This document shows, piece after piece, positions 7,834 to 15,036 of a stretch of 64,000 nucleotides of DNA. Below the pieces are notes generated by a model, which made no database searches, was not told the DNA's origin, and was given only the letters and a program-made list of their open reading frames with translations. Every line of letters starts with the position of its first letter. Positions within the stretch are counted from its first letter, which is position 1. Origin of the DNA: JADFQT01 sp965216025 (lineage in GTDB: Bacteria > Chloroflexota > Dehalococcoidia > Lucifugimonadales > UBA3495); NCBI GenBank assembly GCA_965216025.1, contig CBDCEX010000002.1, forward strand, positions 1 to 64,000, read 5' to 3'. Made by a program: the position numbers and the translations under genes.

Positions 7834-9858
7834 ATGCTTTACCGCTCCTATCGTTACTCCCAATGGGACGGCACTCAGCAGATCTTCGACGTGGATGCCG
7901 GTGATCTGATGGACCAGCTATCCGACGAATTGCTGAAGCAGGGCGACGTGATGCAGGCCTTGCGAGAAATGTTCCGCAATGGCATGCAGAATCGGGAAGG
8001 TATGCAGCTGACCGGCCTGCGGGAGTTGATGGAGCGACTGAAGAACCAAAGGCGCCAGCAGCTGGAGCAGCACAACATGGATTCGGTGGTGGATGACCTG
8101 AAGGAGCGGTTGGAGGAGATACTGCGAACCGAGCGGGAGGGCATCGACCGGCGCTTGGCCCAGGAGCAGCTGGACCAGTCATCCGGGGAGGAGAAAACGC
8201 AACAAGAAGGTCTTTACCAAATGCTGGAGCAGCGCGCCCAGCGCAACCTGGAGAAGCTGGATGCCCTGCCCGAGGGCTTGAGCGGCCAGATCCAGGGATT
8301 AATGGAGTACGACTTCATTGATCCGGAGGCTCAGCGGATGTTCCAGGAGCTGCTGGACCTGCTGAAAAGCCAGATGGCGCAGAATATTTCCCAGCAGATG
8401 CAGCAGCAAATTCAGGGCATGTCTCCCGAAGAGATGGCGGCCACGGCCGAGATGATGCGGCAGCTGAACCAGATGATGCGGGATAAAATGGCCGGGCGGG
8501 AGCCAGACTTTGATGGGTTCATGCAGCAGTTCGGCTCCATGTTCGGTCCCAATCCTCCCCAGAGCTTTGACGAACTGTTGGAGCGGCTTAGGGAGCAGCT
8601 AGCTCAGATGCAGTCCATGATGGAGAGCATGTCCCCCGAAGCGGGCCAACAGCTGGAAGAGGCCTTGAACGCGGCTTTGGACCCGGCTCTGCGCCGAGAA
8701 ATGGCCCAATTCGCCAGCATGATGGAGCAGCTGATGCCCATGGACGAGCTACGCCGTCAGTACCCGTTTCTGGGTGACGATAGTTTGACCATGGAACAGG
8801 CGATGGAGATGATGGGCCAGTTCCAGGACCTGGACCAGTTGGAGCAGGCGTTACAAGAGGCGATGCGAACCGGCAATTTGGACGATGTAGATCCGGATAA
8901 GCTGGCCGAGCTTCTCGGGGAAGACGCGCGCCGGGCCTGGGAGCAGATGGATAAACTGCGTCAGATGTTGAAGGATGCTGGCTACATCACCGGTGACGAC
9001 AACCTGGAACTGACCGCCCGAGGCATGCGCCGCATCGGCCAGAAAGCCCTTCGGGAGGTTTTCGCCCAGCTGAAGAAGGACCGGCTCGGCGGCCATGAGG
9101 TGGACACCAGGGGCGCCGGTGGAGACCTGCTGGGGGATACCAAGCCCTACGAGTTTGGCGACCCCTTCCAGCTGGATTTGCAGGCCACCGTCAAGAACGC
9201 CATCCTCCGCGGCGGACCCCAGGTGCCGGTCCGGATAAGCCCCCAAGACTTCGAGATTTACCGCAACGAGCACATGACCCGGTCGGCAACCGCCGTCCTG
9301 CTGGACCAGAGCCGGTCTATGGGGCTGTTCAATAATTTCCAGGCGGCTAAAAAGGTCACCATGGCGCTCTATGCCCTGATCCGCAGCCAATACCCGCGAG
9401 ATACCCTGCTCGTCATCGGGTTCTCCGATTACGCGCGAGAGATTAAGGAGCAGGACCTGACCAAGGTCAACTGGAACGCTTGGGTATCCGGAACAAATCT
9501 GCACCATGCGTTGATGCTGGCCCGAAAGAAGCTGGCCGATGAAAAGGGCAGCACCAGGCAAATACTGCTGATAACCGATGGCGAGCCCACCGCCCACCTG
9601 GAGGGAGACAAGGCCTATTTCAACTACCCGCCCAGCTTCCGCACCGAGTTGGAGACGATGAAAGAGGTTAAGCGGTGCACCCAAGAGGGCATCGTCATCA
9701 ACACCTTCATGCTGGAAAACAATTACCAGCTGGTCAATTTCGTCGACCGCATGACTCGGATGAATCGGGGCCGCGCCTTCTACAGCAGCTCGGAAAACCT
9801 GGGTCAGTATGTCCTGGTGGACTACCTGAGCAATCGCAAGAAGAGGGTGTCGGCCTGA
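7834..9858 (+). CDS. Large VWA-domain protein with long acidic/Met-Gln-rich helical region
   Basis: A 674-residue cytoplasmic protein. Residues 1 to about 480 are helical and rich in Gln, Met, Glu and Leu, probably largely coiled coil. The C-terminal part from about 480 is a von Willebrand factor A domain with the MIDAS motif LLDQSRSM, the downstream SGTNLHHAL threonine and LLITDGEPTAH. Proteins of this layout often work with MoxR/Mg-chelatase-type AAA ATPases, but none is present in this window. ATG at 7834 is chosen because CCAGGAGGCGGCA precedes it; the upstream extension to 7717 has no ribosome site. No signal peptide or membrane segment is visible. The exact role is unknown. Confidence 0.82.
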   Translation: MLYRSYRYSQWDGTQQIFDVDAGDLMDQLSDELLKQGDVMQALREMFRNGMQNREGMQLTGLRELMERLKNQRRQQLEQHNMDSVVDDLKERLEEILRTEREGIDRRLAQEQLDQSSGEEKTQQEGLYQMLEQRAQRNLEKLDALPEGLSGQIQGLMEYDFIDPEAQRMFQELLDLLKSQMAQNISQQMQQQIQGMSPEEMAATAEMMRQLNQMMRDKMAGREPDFDGFMQQFGSMFGPNPPQSFDELLERLREQLAQMQSMMESMSPEAGQQLEEALNAALDPALRREMAQFASMMEQLMPMDELRRQYPFLGDDSLTMEQAMEMMGQFQDLDQLEQALQEAMRTGNLDDVDPDKLAELLGEDARRAWEQMDKLRQMLKDAGYITGDDNLELTARGMRRIGQKALREVFAQLKKDRLGGHEVDTRGAGGDLLGDTKPYEFGDPFQLDLQATVKNAILRGGPQVPVRISPQDFEIYRNEHMTRSATAVLLDQSRSMGLFNNFQAAKKVTMALYALIRSQYPRDTLLVIGFSDYAREIKEQDLTKVNWNAWVSGTNLHHALMLARKKLADEKGSTRQILLITDGEPTAHLEGDKAYFNYPPSFRTELETMKEVKRCTQEGIVINTFMLENNYQLVNFVDRMTRMNRGRAFYSSSENLGQYVLVDYLSNRKKRVSA

Positions 9859-10014
9859 CGGATTCCCCCTGATGTATTCCCAGCCTGGCGGCGAAGACCT
9901 GGTTGGTTTCGCCTCTTCCCAGGCCGCCGCCAAAATGCTAAGATTATCTCCACAACAGAATATGCCCGGTTGCGGACTGGTCGACCAGAAAAGGGGAAGA
10001 CCAGGCTTTTAAGA

Positions 10015-10140
10015 CGGCCCAGAGAGGCTGGCAAGGTGAAACAACCGCTGTGTTTTCCGGCTGCTCCCTCCGTGTGTTCACTGGAGAAAGGCGCTGGAAA
10101 ATCGAAACCCTTGCCAGCTAAATGGTGGGGGTTTTTGTAT
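10015..10140 (+). promoter_or_regulatory. PyrR-type transcription attenuator leader of the pyr operon
   Basis: The leader carries the PyrR-binding-loop consensus CCAGAGAGGCTGGCAAGG at about 10018-10036. Its segment GCTGGCAAGG (10027-10036) is perfectly complementary to CCTTGCCAGC (10109-10118), which forms the left arm of the downstream terminator. This is the classical layout: an antiterminator helix sequesters the terminator arm unless PyrR bound to UMP stabilises the binding loop. The next gene is pyrR itself, so autoregulation and control of pyrB, pyrC, carA and carB by uridine nucleotides is expected. Confidence 0.82.
10105..10136 (+). terminator. Intrinsic terminator of the PyrR attenuator
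   Basis: AAACCCTTGCCA pairs with TGGTGGGGGTTT, using G-U wobbles in the middle, around a six-base loop and is followed by a T run. The left arm is the one captured by the antiterminator sequence at 10027-10036. Confidence 0.75.
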
Positions 10141-10228
10141 TTACCCAAGTATAAAACTGAGCTTGGTAGCCGCAGGTCAAGCAAGAATGGTTTCCGCTGA
10201 ATCTGGAGCAGACCCTCCTAGGTACGCC

Positions 10229-10801
10229 ATGACCGAACGGCAGATAATGGGACCCGATGACATTCGCCGCGCCCTGGCTAGGGTTTCCCATGAAATCCTG
10301 GAGCGCAACCGGGGAAGCCAAGAGGTGGTGTTGGTGGGAGTGCACACCCGCGGGGTACATCTGGCCCGACGCTTGGCGCAAAACATCTTGCAATTCGAGG
10401 GGAGCCAGGTGCCGGTGGCCGAGTTGGATATCAGCCTGTACCGGGATGATTTACAAGAACGGGCCCGTCCGCCGCTGAAGCCAACCAGTCTTCCAGTGGA
10501 CATTCGGGACAAGAGGGTGGTGTTGGTGGACGATGTGCTCTACACCGGCCGCACCATTAGGGCTGCGATGGACGCGCTGATCGACTTCGGCCGCCCGCGG
10601 CAGGTCCAGCTGGCCATACTGCTGGATCGGGGACATCGCGAGCTGCCGATCAGACCCGACTACGTGGGTAAAAACATCCCCACCAGCCAGGAGGAGCGGG
10701 TCATGGTCCGGCTGGCGGAGGTCGATGGCGTCGATGAAGTAACTATCGCCCGGGAAGTAACTATCGCCCGGGAAGTAACCATCAACCGGAGGGAAGATTG
10801 A
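10229..10801 (+). CDS. pyrR: PyrR: bifunctional pyr attenuation regulator / uracil phosphoribosyltransferase
   Basis: RNA-binding regulator of the pyr operon with residual uracil phosphoribosyltransferase activity. The type I PRTase fold is shown by VVLVGVHTRG early in the protein and the PRPP loop VVLVDDVLYTGRTIRAA (about residues 94-110). The start is taken at ATG 10229 (MTERQIMGPDDIRR), which matches the family N-terminus; upstream starts at 10187 and 10163 are possible. The C-terminus is unusual: an 18-bp unit (EVTIAR) is repeated three times at 10736-10789, adding about 12 residues to the normal end. The stop overlaps the pyrB start (TGATG). Confidence 0.93.
   Translation: MTERQIMGPDDIRRALARVSHEILERNRGSQEVVLVGVHTRGVHLARRLAQNILQFEGSQVPVAELDISLYRDDLQERARPPLKPTSLPVDIRDKRVVLVDDVLYTGRTIRAAMDALIDFGRPRQVQLAILLDRGHRELPIRPDYVGKNIPTSQEERVMVRLAEVDGVDEVTIAREVTIAREVTINRRED
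10736..10789 (+). repeat. 18-bp tandem repeat x3 at the 3' end of pyrR
   Basis: GAAGTAACTATCGCCCGG occurs twice exactly, then a third time with two base changes. It encodes EVTIAR, EVTIAR, EVTINR and is in frame, so the protein is lengthened, not broken. Confidence 0.95.
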
Positions 10802-11886
10802 TGGCCACTGGTCTGTCTCATCCTCTCCAATTGGAACAGCAACCCGAAGGCGTAGGTCCAACAGCAAGCGTCCGGCCGCGGCGCCACGTCCTGGACCTTG
10901 ATGATTTCCAGCCGGCAGAGATAACCCAAGTTCTTGACGACGCACTGGGAATGAAGGAAATCCTGAGCCGGCAGATCAAAAAAGTGCCTACCTTGCGAGG
11001 CCGGGTGATAGTCACCCTGTTTTATGAGGCCAGCACCCGGACTCGAATCTCCTTTGAAGAGGCGGGTAAGGTTCTCAGCGCCGATGTCATCAACATGTCC
11101 GCCGCCGGCAGTAGCGTGGAAAAGGGCGAGTCTCTGCTGAACACCGGACTCACCCTGCAGGCTATGGGAGTAGACGCCGTAGTGATCCGCCATCCCCATG
11201 CCGGCGCTCCCCATTTCCTGGCGCGGCATTTGGAAGGAGTCAGCGTGGTCAACGCCGGGGACGGCGTTCACGCGCATCCGACCCAGGCGCTGCTGGACCT
11301 CTATACGGTGCGGGAGAAGCTGGGCCGGTTGCACGGCCTAAAAGTAGTCATAGTAGGCGATGTGATGCACAGCCGGGTGGCCCGTTCCGATCTGTGGGGT
11401 TTCAGCAAAATGGGCTGCCAGGTTACCCTCTGCGGTCCAGCGACCCTGATGCCCAGCGACTTCCTGCGGTCCCAACAGGCCTGGCCCGATGGGCACCCCC
11501 TGGCTGGTGTGCAAATCACCACCAACCTGGACCAGGCCATCGATGGCGCGGATGTGGTGATGGCCCTGCGGCTGCAAACCGAACGGCAAACCACCGGGTT
11601 TTTCCCCAGCCTCCGCGAGTACGTGCGGCGCTGGCAGGTAACGGAAAAACGGCTGAGCCGGGCCAGACCCAACGCCCTGGTTATGCACCCGGGTCCGATG
11701 AACGAGGGCATAGAGATAAGCACCGACCTGGCCCACGGCGATAGCTCGGTAATCGTTGAGCAGGTCACCAACGGCGTGGCGGTGCGCATGGCATTGCTGT
11801 ACCAATTGGCGATTAACCCGGTGGCGATTAACCCGGTGGCGATTGGCCAGGAAGGGCCCCGGCCATATCGCCCGGCCATATCATGA
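10801..11886 (+). CDS. pyrB: Aspartate carbamoyltransferase catalytic subunit
   Basis: Condenses carbamoyl phosphate and aspartate to carbamoyl aspartate, the committed step of pyrimidine synthesis. The carbamoyl-phosphate loop FYEASTRTRISFE is at about residues 74-86. VVIRHPHAG and HAHPTQALLDLYT follow at the expected distances, then MHPGPMNEG near the end. About 50 residues precede the first conserved strand, slightly more than usual. The C-terminus carries a 15-bp tandem repeat (AINPV twice). The ATG overlaps the pyrR stop, and the gene's own stop overlaps the pyrC start (ATGA). No pyrI regulatory subunit is present here. Confidence 0.95.
   Translation: MATGLSHPLQLEQQPEGVGPTASVRPRRHVLDLDDFQPAEITQVLDDALGMKEILSRQIKKVPTLRGRVIVTLFYEASTRTRISFEEAGKVLSADVINMSAAGSSVEKGESLLNTGLTLQAMGVDAVVIRHPHAGAPHFLARHLEGVSVVNAGDGVHAHPTQALLDLYTVREKLGRLHGLKVVIVGDVMHSRVARSDLWGFSKMGCQVTLCGPATLMPSDFLRSQQAWPDGHPLAGVQITTNLDQAIDGADVVMALRLQTERQTTGFFPSLREYVRRWQVTEKRLSRARPNALVMHPGPMNEGIEISTDLAHGDSSVIVEQVTNGVAVRMALLYQLAINPVAINPVAIGQEGPRPYRPAIS
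11807..11844 (+). repeat. 15-bp tandem repeat (2.5 copies) at the 3' end of pyrB
   Basis: TGGCGATTAACCCGG occurs twice exactly, then a partial third copy. It encodes AINPVAINPVAI in frame, just before the pyrB stop. Confidence 0.93.
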
Positions 11887-13289
11887 ATAGGCCGTCTGAG
11901 GTGGCGCTACAAGCTGGTTCCATACTGATGCCCGGCCCTATTTTGATTCAGGGAGGCCGGCTGATCGACCCCAGCCAGGACTGGGACCTGATAGCCGATG
12001 TCTTGATTCAGGACGGCAAGATAAGCTCGGCCGGCTCGATTCTCGATGGGATTTCGCTTCCCGACCAGTGCCAAATTATTGACGCGGGCGACATGGTGGT
12101 TTGCCCGGGGTTCATCGACCTGCACTCCCACCTGCGGGAACCTGGATTCGAGCACAAGGAAACCATCGCCACCGGCACCCGGGCCGCCGCTAGGGGCGGC
12201 TTCACCACCCTTTGCTGCATGCCCAACACCGAGCCAGCCATAGATAACGCCGCGGTGGTGGATTTTATCCGGCGCCAGGCGTCGGCGGAAGGGGCGGTAC
12301 GGGTTTTGCCTATTGGCTGTGTCACCAAGAGACGGAAGGGCAAAGAGCTGGCGGAAATGGAGGAGTTGTCCACCGCCGGAGTGGTCGCCTTCAGTGACGA
12401 CGGTGACCCGGTTTATGATTCCATGTTGATGCGGCTGGCCCTCAGCTACAGCCGGGATCTGGGCCTCCCCATTATTAATCATTGTCAGGATCATTCTCTG
12501 TCCCGGAATGGTGTCATGGCCGAAGGCTGGGTGGCCACCCGGCTGGGGTTACCGGGGATTCCCGCCGCCGCCGAGGAGGCGATGATTGCTCGGGACATTG
12601 CTCTGGCTGACCTGACCGGAGGGAGACTGCACCTGGCGCATTTGAGCACCGCCGGTTCGGTGGCGCTGGTCCGGCGGGCACTGGAGCAGGGCATCGCTGT
12701 TACCGCCGAGGTCTGCCCGCACCATCTGTACATTACCGACCGATGGGTGCTGGGAAGCAAGGGGGCTGACGTCGAGGCCGCCGGACCCCTCAGTTACGAT
12801 ACCTCTACCAAGGTCTATCCGCCGCTTCGAGCCGATGCAGATCTGGAAGCATTGATTGAGGGACTGGCCGACGGCGTCATCGCCTGCATCGCCACCGACC
12901 ATGCCCCGCACGACCTGGCCAGCAAACAGGTCACCTATCAGGACGCCGCCTTTGGCATCAGTGTCCTGGAGACGGCGCTGGGCTCGCTGCTGCAGCTGGT
13001 GCATGAGGATCGGCTGGGACTGAGCACCCTGGTAGAACGGTTGACCGCCGGACCAGCCCAGGTGTTGGGTCCGGATTTCCACGACCTGGCTACCCTGCGG
13101 GCCGGCACCACGGCCGATCTGGTGATTTTCGATCCGAATCGGGAGTGGGTGGTGGACCCCGGCGAGTTCGATTCCAAGGGGAAGAACACCCCGTTGGAGG
13201 GAACCACGCTGAAAGGACGGGTAGTTGCCACTTTGGTGGAGGGACAGGTGGTCTTCCAGGATTTACCGCTTGCCGGAAGGGTAGGCTAA
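11883..13289 (+). CDS. pyrC: Dihydroorotase
   Basis: Zinc amidohydrolase that cyclises carbamoyl aspartate to dihydroorotate. The metal-binding DLHSHLREPGFEHKET block is at about residues 79-94, with further ligands in NHCQDHSL and LAHLSTAG. CIATDHAPH near residue 340 supplies the catalytic Asp. At 468 residues it is slightly long for a type I dihydroorotase (about 425-440), because about 40 residues precede the barrel. The ATG overlaps the pyrB stop by four bases, and carA starts one base after the pyrC stop, so the genes are tightly coupled. Confidence 0.94.
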   Translation: MNRPSEVALQAGSILMPGPILIQGGRLIDPSQDWDLIADVLIQDGKISSAGSILDGISLPDQCQIIDAGDMVVCPGFIDLHSHLREPGFEHKETIATGTRAAARGGFTTLCCMPNTEPAIDNAAVVDFIRRQASAEGAVRVLPIGCVTKRRKGKELAEMEELSTAGVVAFSDDGDPVYDSMLMRLALSYSRDLGLPIINHCQDHSLSRNGVMAEGWVATRLGLPGIPAAAEEAMIARDIALADLTGGRLHLAHLSTAGSVALVRRALEQGIAVTAEVCPHHLYITDRWVLGSKGADVEAAGPLSYDTSTKVYPPLRADADLEALIEGLADGVIACIATDHAPHDLASKQVTYQDAAFGISVLETALGSLLQLVHEDRLGLSTLVERLTAGPAQVLGPDFHDLATLRAGTTADLVIFDPNREWVVDPGEFDSKGKNTPLEGTTLKGRVVATLVEGQVVFQDLPLAGRVG

Positions 13290-13290
13290 G

Positions 13291-14388
13291 TTGACCAGCC
13301 GAGTGTATTTGGTGCTGGAGGATGGCGCTGTCTTCCCAGGCGAGGCTTTTGGCGCGGAGAACCCCGCCGGTGGCGAGGTGGTCTTCAACACCAGTATGAC
13401 CGGCTACCAGGAAGTGCTTACCGACCCGTCCTACGCCGGACAGCTGGTTAACCTCACCTATCCACTGGTGGGAAACTACGGGATAAACCAGCAGGATATG
13501 GAATCGAGCTGCATTCGGGTGGCGGGCTTGATCGTAAGGGAGCACTGCGATCAACCCAGTCATGCCGATAGCGAAAGCACGCTGGACCAGTTTTTGCAGT
13601 CTCAGGGCATTCCGGGGATTAGCGGAGTGGACACCCGGGCCATCACCCGCCGCCTCAGGAACACCGGCGTAATGATGGGAATGATTAGCGCGGAGGAGCC
13701 GGAGAAAGCCCTGGCTAAGCTGGCCGAAACACCCCGGTACGACGACCAGGACCTGGTTTCCCGAGTGACCACGCCGCAGCGCTACGAGTGGGAAATCCCA
13801 GCCTTGGAATCCGATGCCCCGGCTTACCGAATATTGGTCACCGACTCGGGCCTGAAATACAATATTCTGCGGCACCTGCGCCGGCGGGGCTGCCAGGTTA
13901 TCGTGCTGCCGGCCGCCACCTCCGCCGAAGAGATGATGGCGCTAAATCCTGCCGGCATACTGCTTTCCCCCGGACCGGGAGACCCTCAGCTGCTGGATTA
14001 TATCGTCGACAACCTTCGCAGCCTGATAGGCCGGGTACCCATGATGGGAATATGCCTGGGCCACCAGTTGGTAGCTCGGGCTCTGGGAGCGGATACCTTC
14101 AAGCTGAAGTTTGGCCATCGAGGGGCCAACCACCCGGTCAAGGACCTGGAGACCGGCAGAGTTTACATAACTTCCCAGAATCACGGTTACGCGGTTGACC
14201 CGAACAGCCTGCCCTCGGGGCTCGAGGTTTCCCACGTTAATTTGAATGACGGCACGGTTGAGGGACTGAGACATCGGGACCTCCCGTTATTTACTATTCA
14301 ATACCATTCGGAGGCATCCCCCGGGCCTCAGGACAGCGAGTATTTATTTGATCATTTCCTGAACCTGGTGGCCCAAGCCAGTTCCTGA
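13291..14388 (+). CDS. carA: Carbamoyl-phosphate synthase small (glutaminase) subunit
   Basis: Hydrolyses glutamine and passes ammonia to CarB. The N-terminal domain begins YLVLEDGAVFPGEAFG and contains FNTSMTGYQEVLTDPSY. The C-terminal class I amidotransferase has catalytic Cys in MMGICLGHQL (about residue 255) and the His/Glu pair in YHSEASPGP. TTG at 13291 is the only start that gives the full N-terminus; it lies one base after the pyrC stop. The length (365) is typical. Confidence 0.95.
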   Translation: MTSRVYLVLEDGAVFPGEAFGAENPAGGEVVFNTSMTGYQEVLTDPSYAGQLVNLTYPLVGNYGINQQDMESSCIRVAGLIVREHCDQPSHADSESTLDQFLQSQGIPGISGVDTRAITRRLRNTGVMMGMISAEEPEKALAKLAETPRYDDQDLVSRVTTPQRYEWEIPALESDAPAYRILVTDSGLKYNILRHLRRRGCQVIVLPAATSAEEMMALNPAGILLSPGPGDPQLLDYIVDNLRSLIGRVPMMGICLGHQLVARALGADTFKLKFGHRGANHPVKDLETGRVYITSQNHGYAVDPNSLPSGLEVSHVNLNDGTVEGLRHRDLPLFTIQYHSEASPGPQDSEYLFDHFLNLVAQASS

Positions 14389-14499
14389 GGTTGTTAAAAG
14401 GAGGTTAAAAAGAAGCAGAGCAGAATAGCGGCAAAGCAAAAGTTAATAAACTAACCTTTTTACTCTGGTTAAACCCGGTACTACTTGGAGGATTTATAT
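14389..14499 (+). other. Intergenic region between carA and orf139 with a possible hairpin
   Basis: This AT-rich stretch holds AAAAGGAGGTTAAAAAG and, 40 bases on, TAACCTTTTTAC; the two can pair over about ten bases (GTTAAAAAG / CTTTTTAC-like arms). It may be a weak terminator or an RNA-processing site inside the operon. AAAAGGAGG resembles a ribosome site with no start codon after it. Confidence 0.35.
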
Positions 14500-14919
14500 A
14501 TGTCTTCTTTTTCTATGTTAATGCTGGAGCAAGGGGTAGAGATGGAACTCCCCATGGAGCTGTCGGAATTCATTTCGATGCTCGACGGGTTGGTGCCAAA
14601 TTTTACCTGTGAGGAATACAGCTATCAGCTGGGTACGGTCAATCGGGCCACGCTGGGCCGCAATTGGGATCTATCGGTAAAGCTGGTCCACCTGGGAACC
14701 AACCAGGTGTTCGAGGAGCCGGTGGGTTGCATCGAGCTGGAAAAGTTGGACCAAGATCGGGTTAATTTCCGAATCCCGCCCCGGGCGGAGCAGGACTTTC
14801 CCGGTATGAGCAAGTTCGACTGGGACGGGCGATACTTTGGCTCCTTCATCTACCAGATGCTTAACACCCTGCACAACAAGGAGCTGATCCAGCTGCCGGG
14901 GCTGTTGCCGCAAATATAG
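14500..14919 (+). CDS. Unknown 139-residue protein between carA and carB
   Basis: I do not recognise this protein. It is acidic and soluble, with no signal or membrane segment. It starts with a Met/Leu/Glu-rich segment, has an alternating strand-like middle (WDLSVKLVHLG) and ends in a helix (FIYQMLNTLHNKELIQ). ATG at 14500 has a strong GGAGG nine bases before it; the in-frame TTG at 14485 overlaps that ribosome site and is rejected. It interrupts the usual carA-carB adjacency and shares their strand and codon use, so it is likely cotranscribed. A link to carbamoyl-phosphate synthase is suggested only by position. Confidence 0.75.
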   Translation: MSSFSMLMLEQGVEMELPMELSEFISMLDGLVPNFTCEEYSYQLGTVNRATLGRNWDLSVKLVHLGTNQVFEEPVGCIELEKLDQDRVNFRIPPRAEQDFPGMSKFDWDGRYFGSFIYQMLNTLHNKELIQLPGLLPQI

Positions 14920-14960
14920 TTACGGCAGAACCTGAATAGGCTGGGTTGCGAGCCCGTCGC

Positions 14961-15020
14961 CGCCCGTAGTCGCCCGTAGTCGCCCGTAGTCGCCCGTAGT
15001 CGCCCGTAGTCGCCCGTAGC
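14961..15020 (+). repeat. 10-bp tandem repeat x6 upstream of carB
   Basis: CGCCCGTAGT is repeated six times, the last with one change (AGC), ending 16 bases before the carB start. The period is not a multiple of three and the array is intergenic. Copy-number change could alter spacing and RNA structure ahead of carB. Confidence 0.95.
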
Positions 15021-15036
15021 TAGATAAGGGGCTAAA

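Noticed and set aside
8851..9933. Long minus-strand ORF (360 codons) opposite the VWA gene
   Set aside because: It is antisense to a gene with clear motifs and a ribosome site, and its product has no recognisable features. It is a shadow of high-G+C codon use.
10163..10228. Earlier start for pyrR
   Set aside because: The extra residues are unlike the family. The family-like N-terminus begins at 10229, although no strong ribosome site decides it.
14961..15020. CRISPR array
   Set aside because: The units are contiguous 10-bp tandem repeats without spacers, and no cas genes are present. The same holds for 46983-47096.
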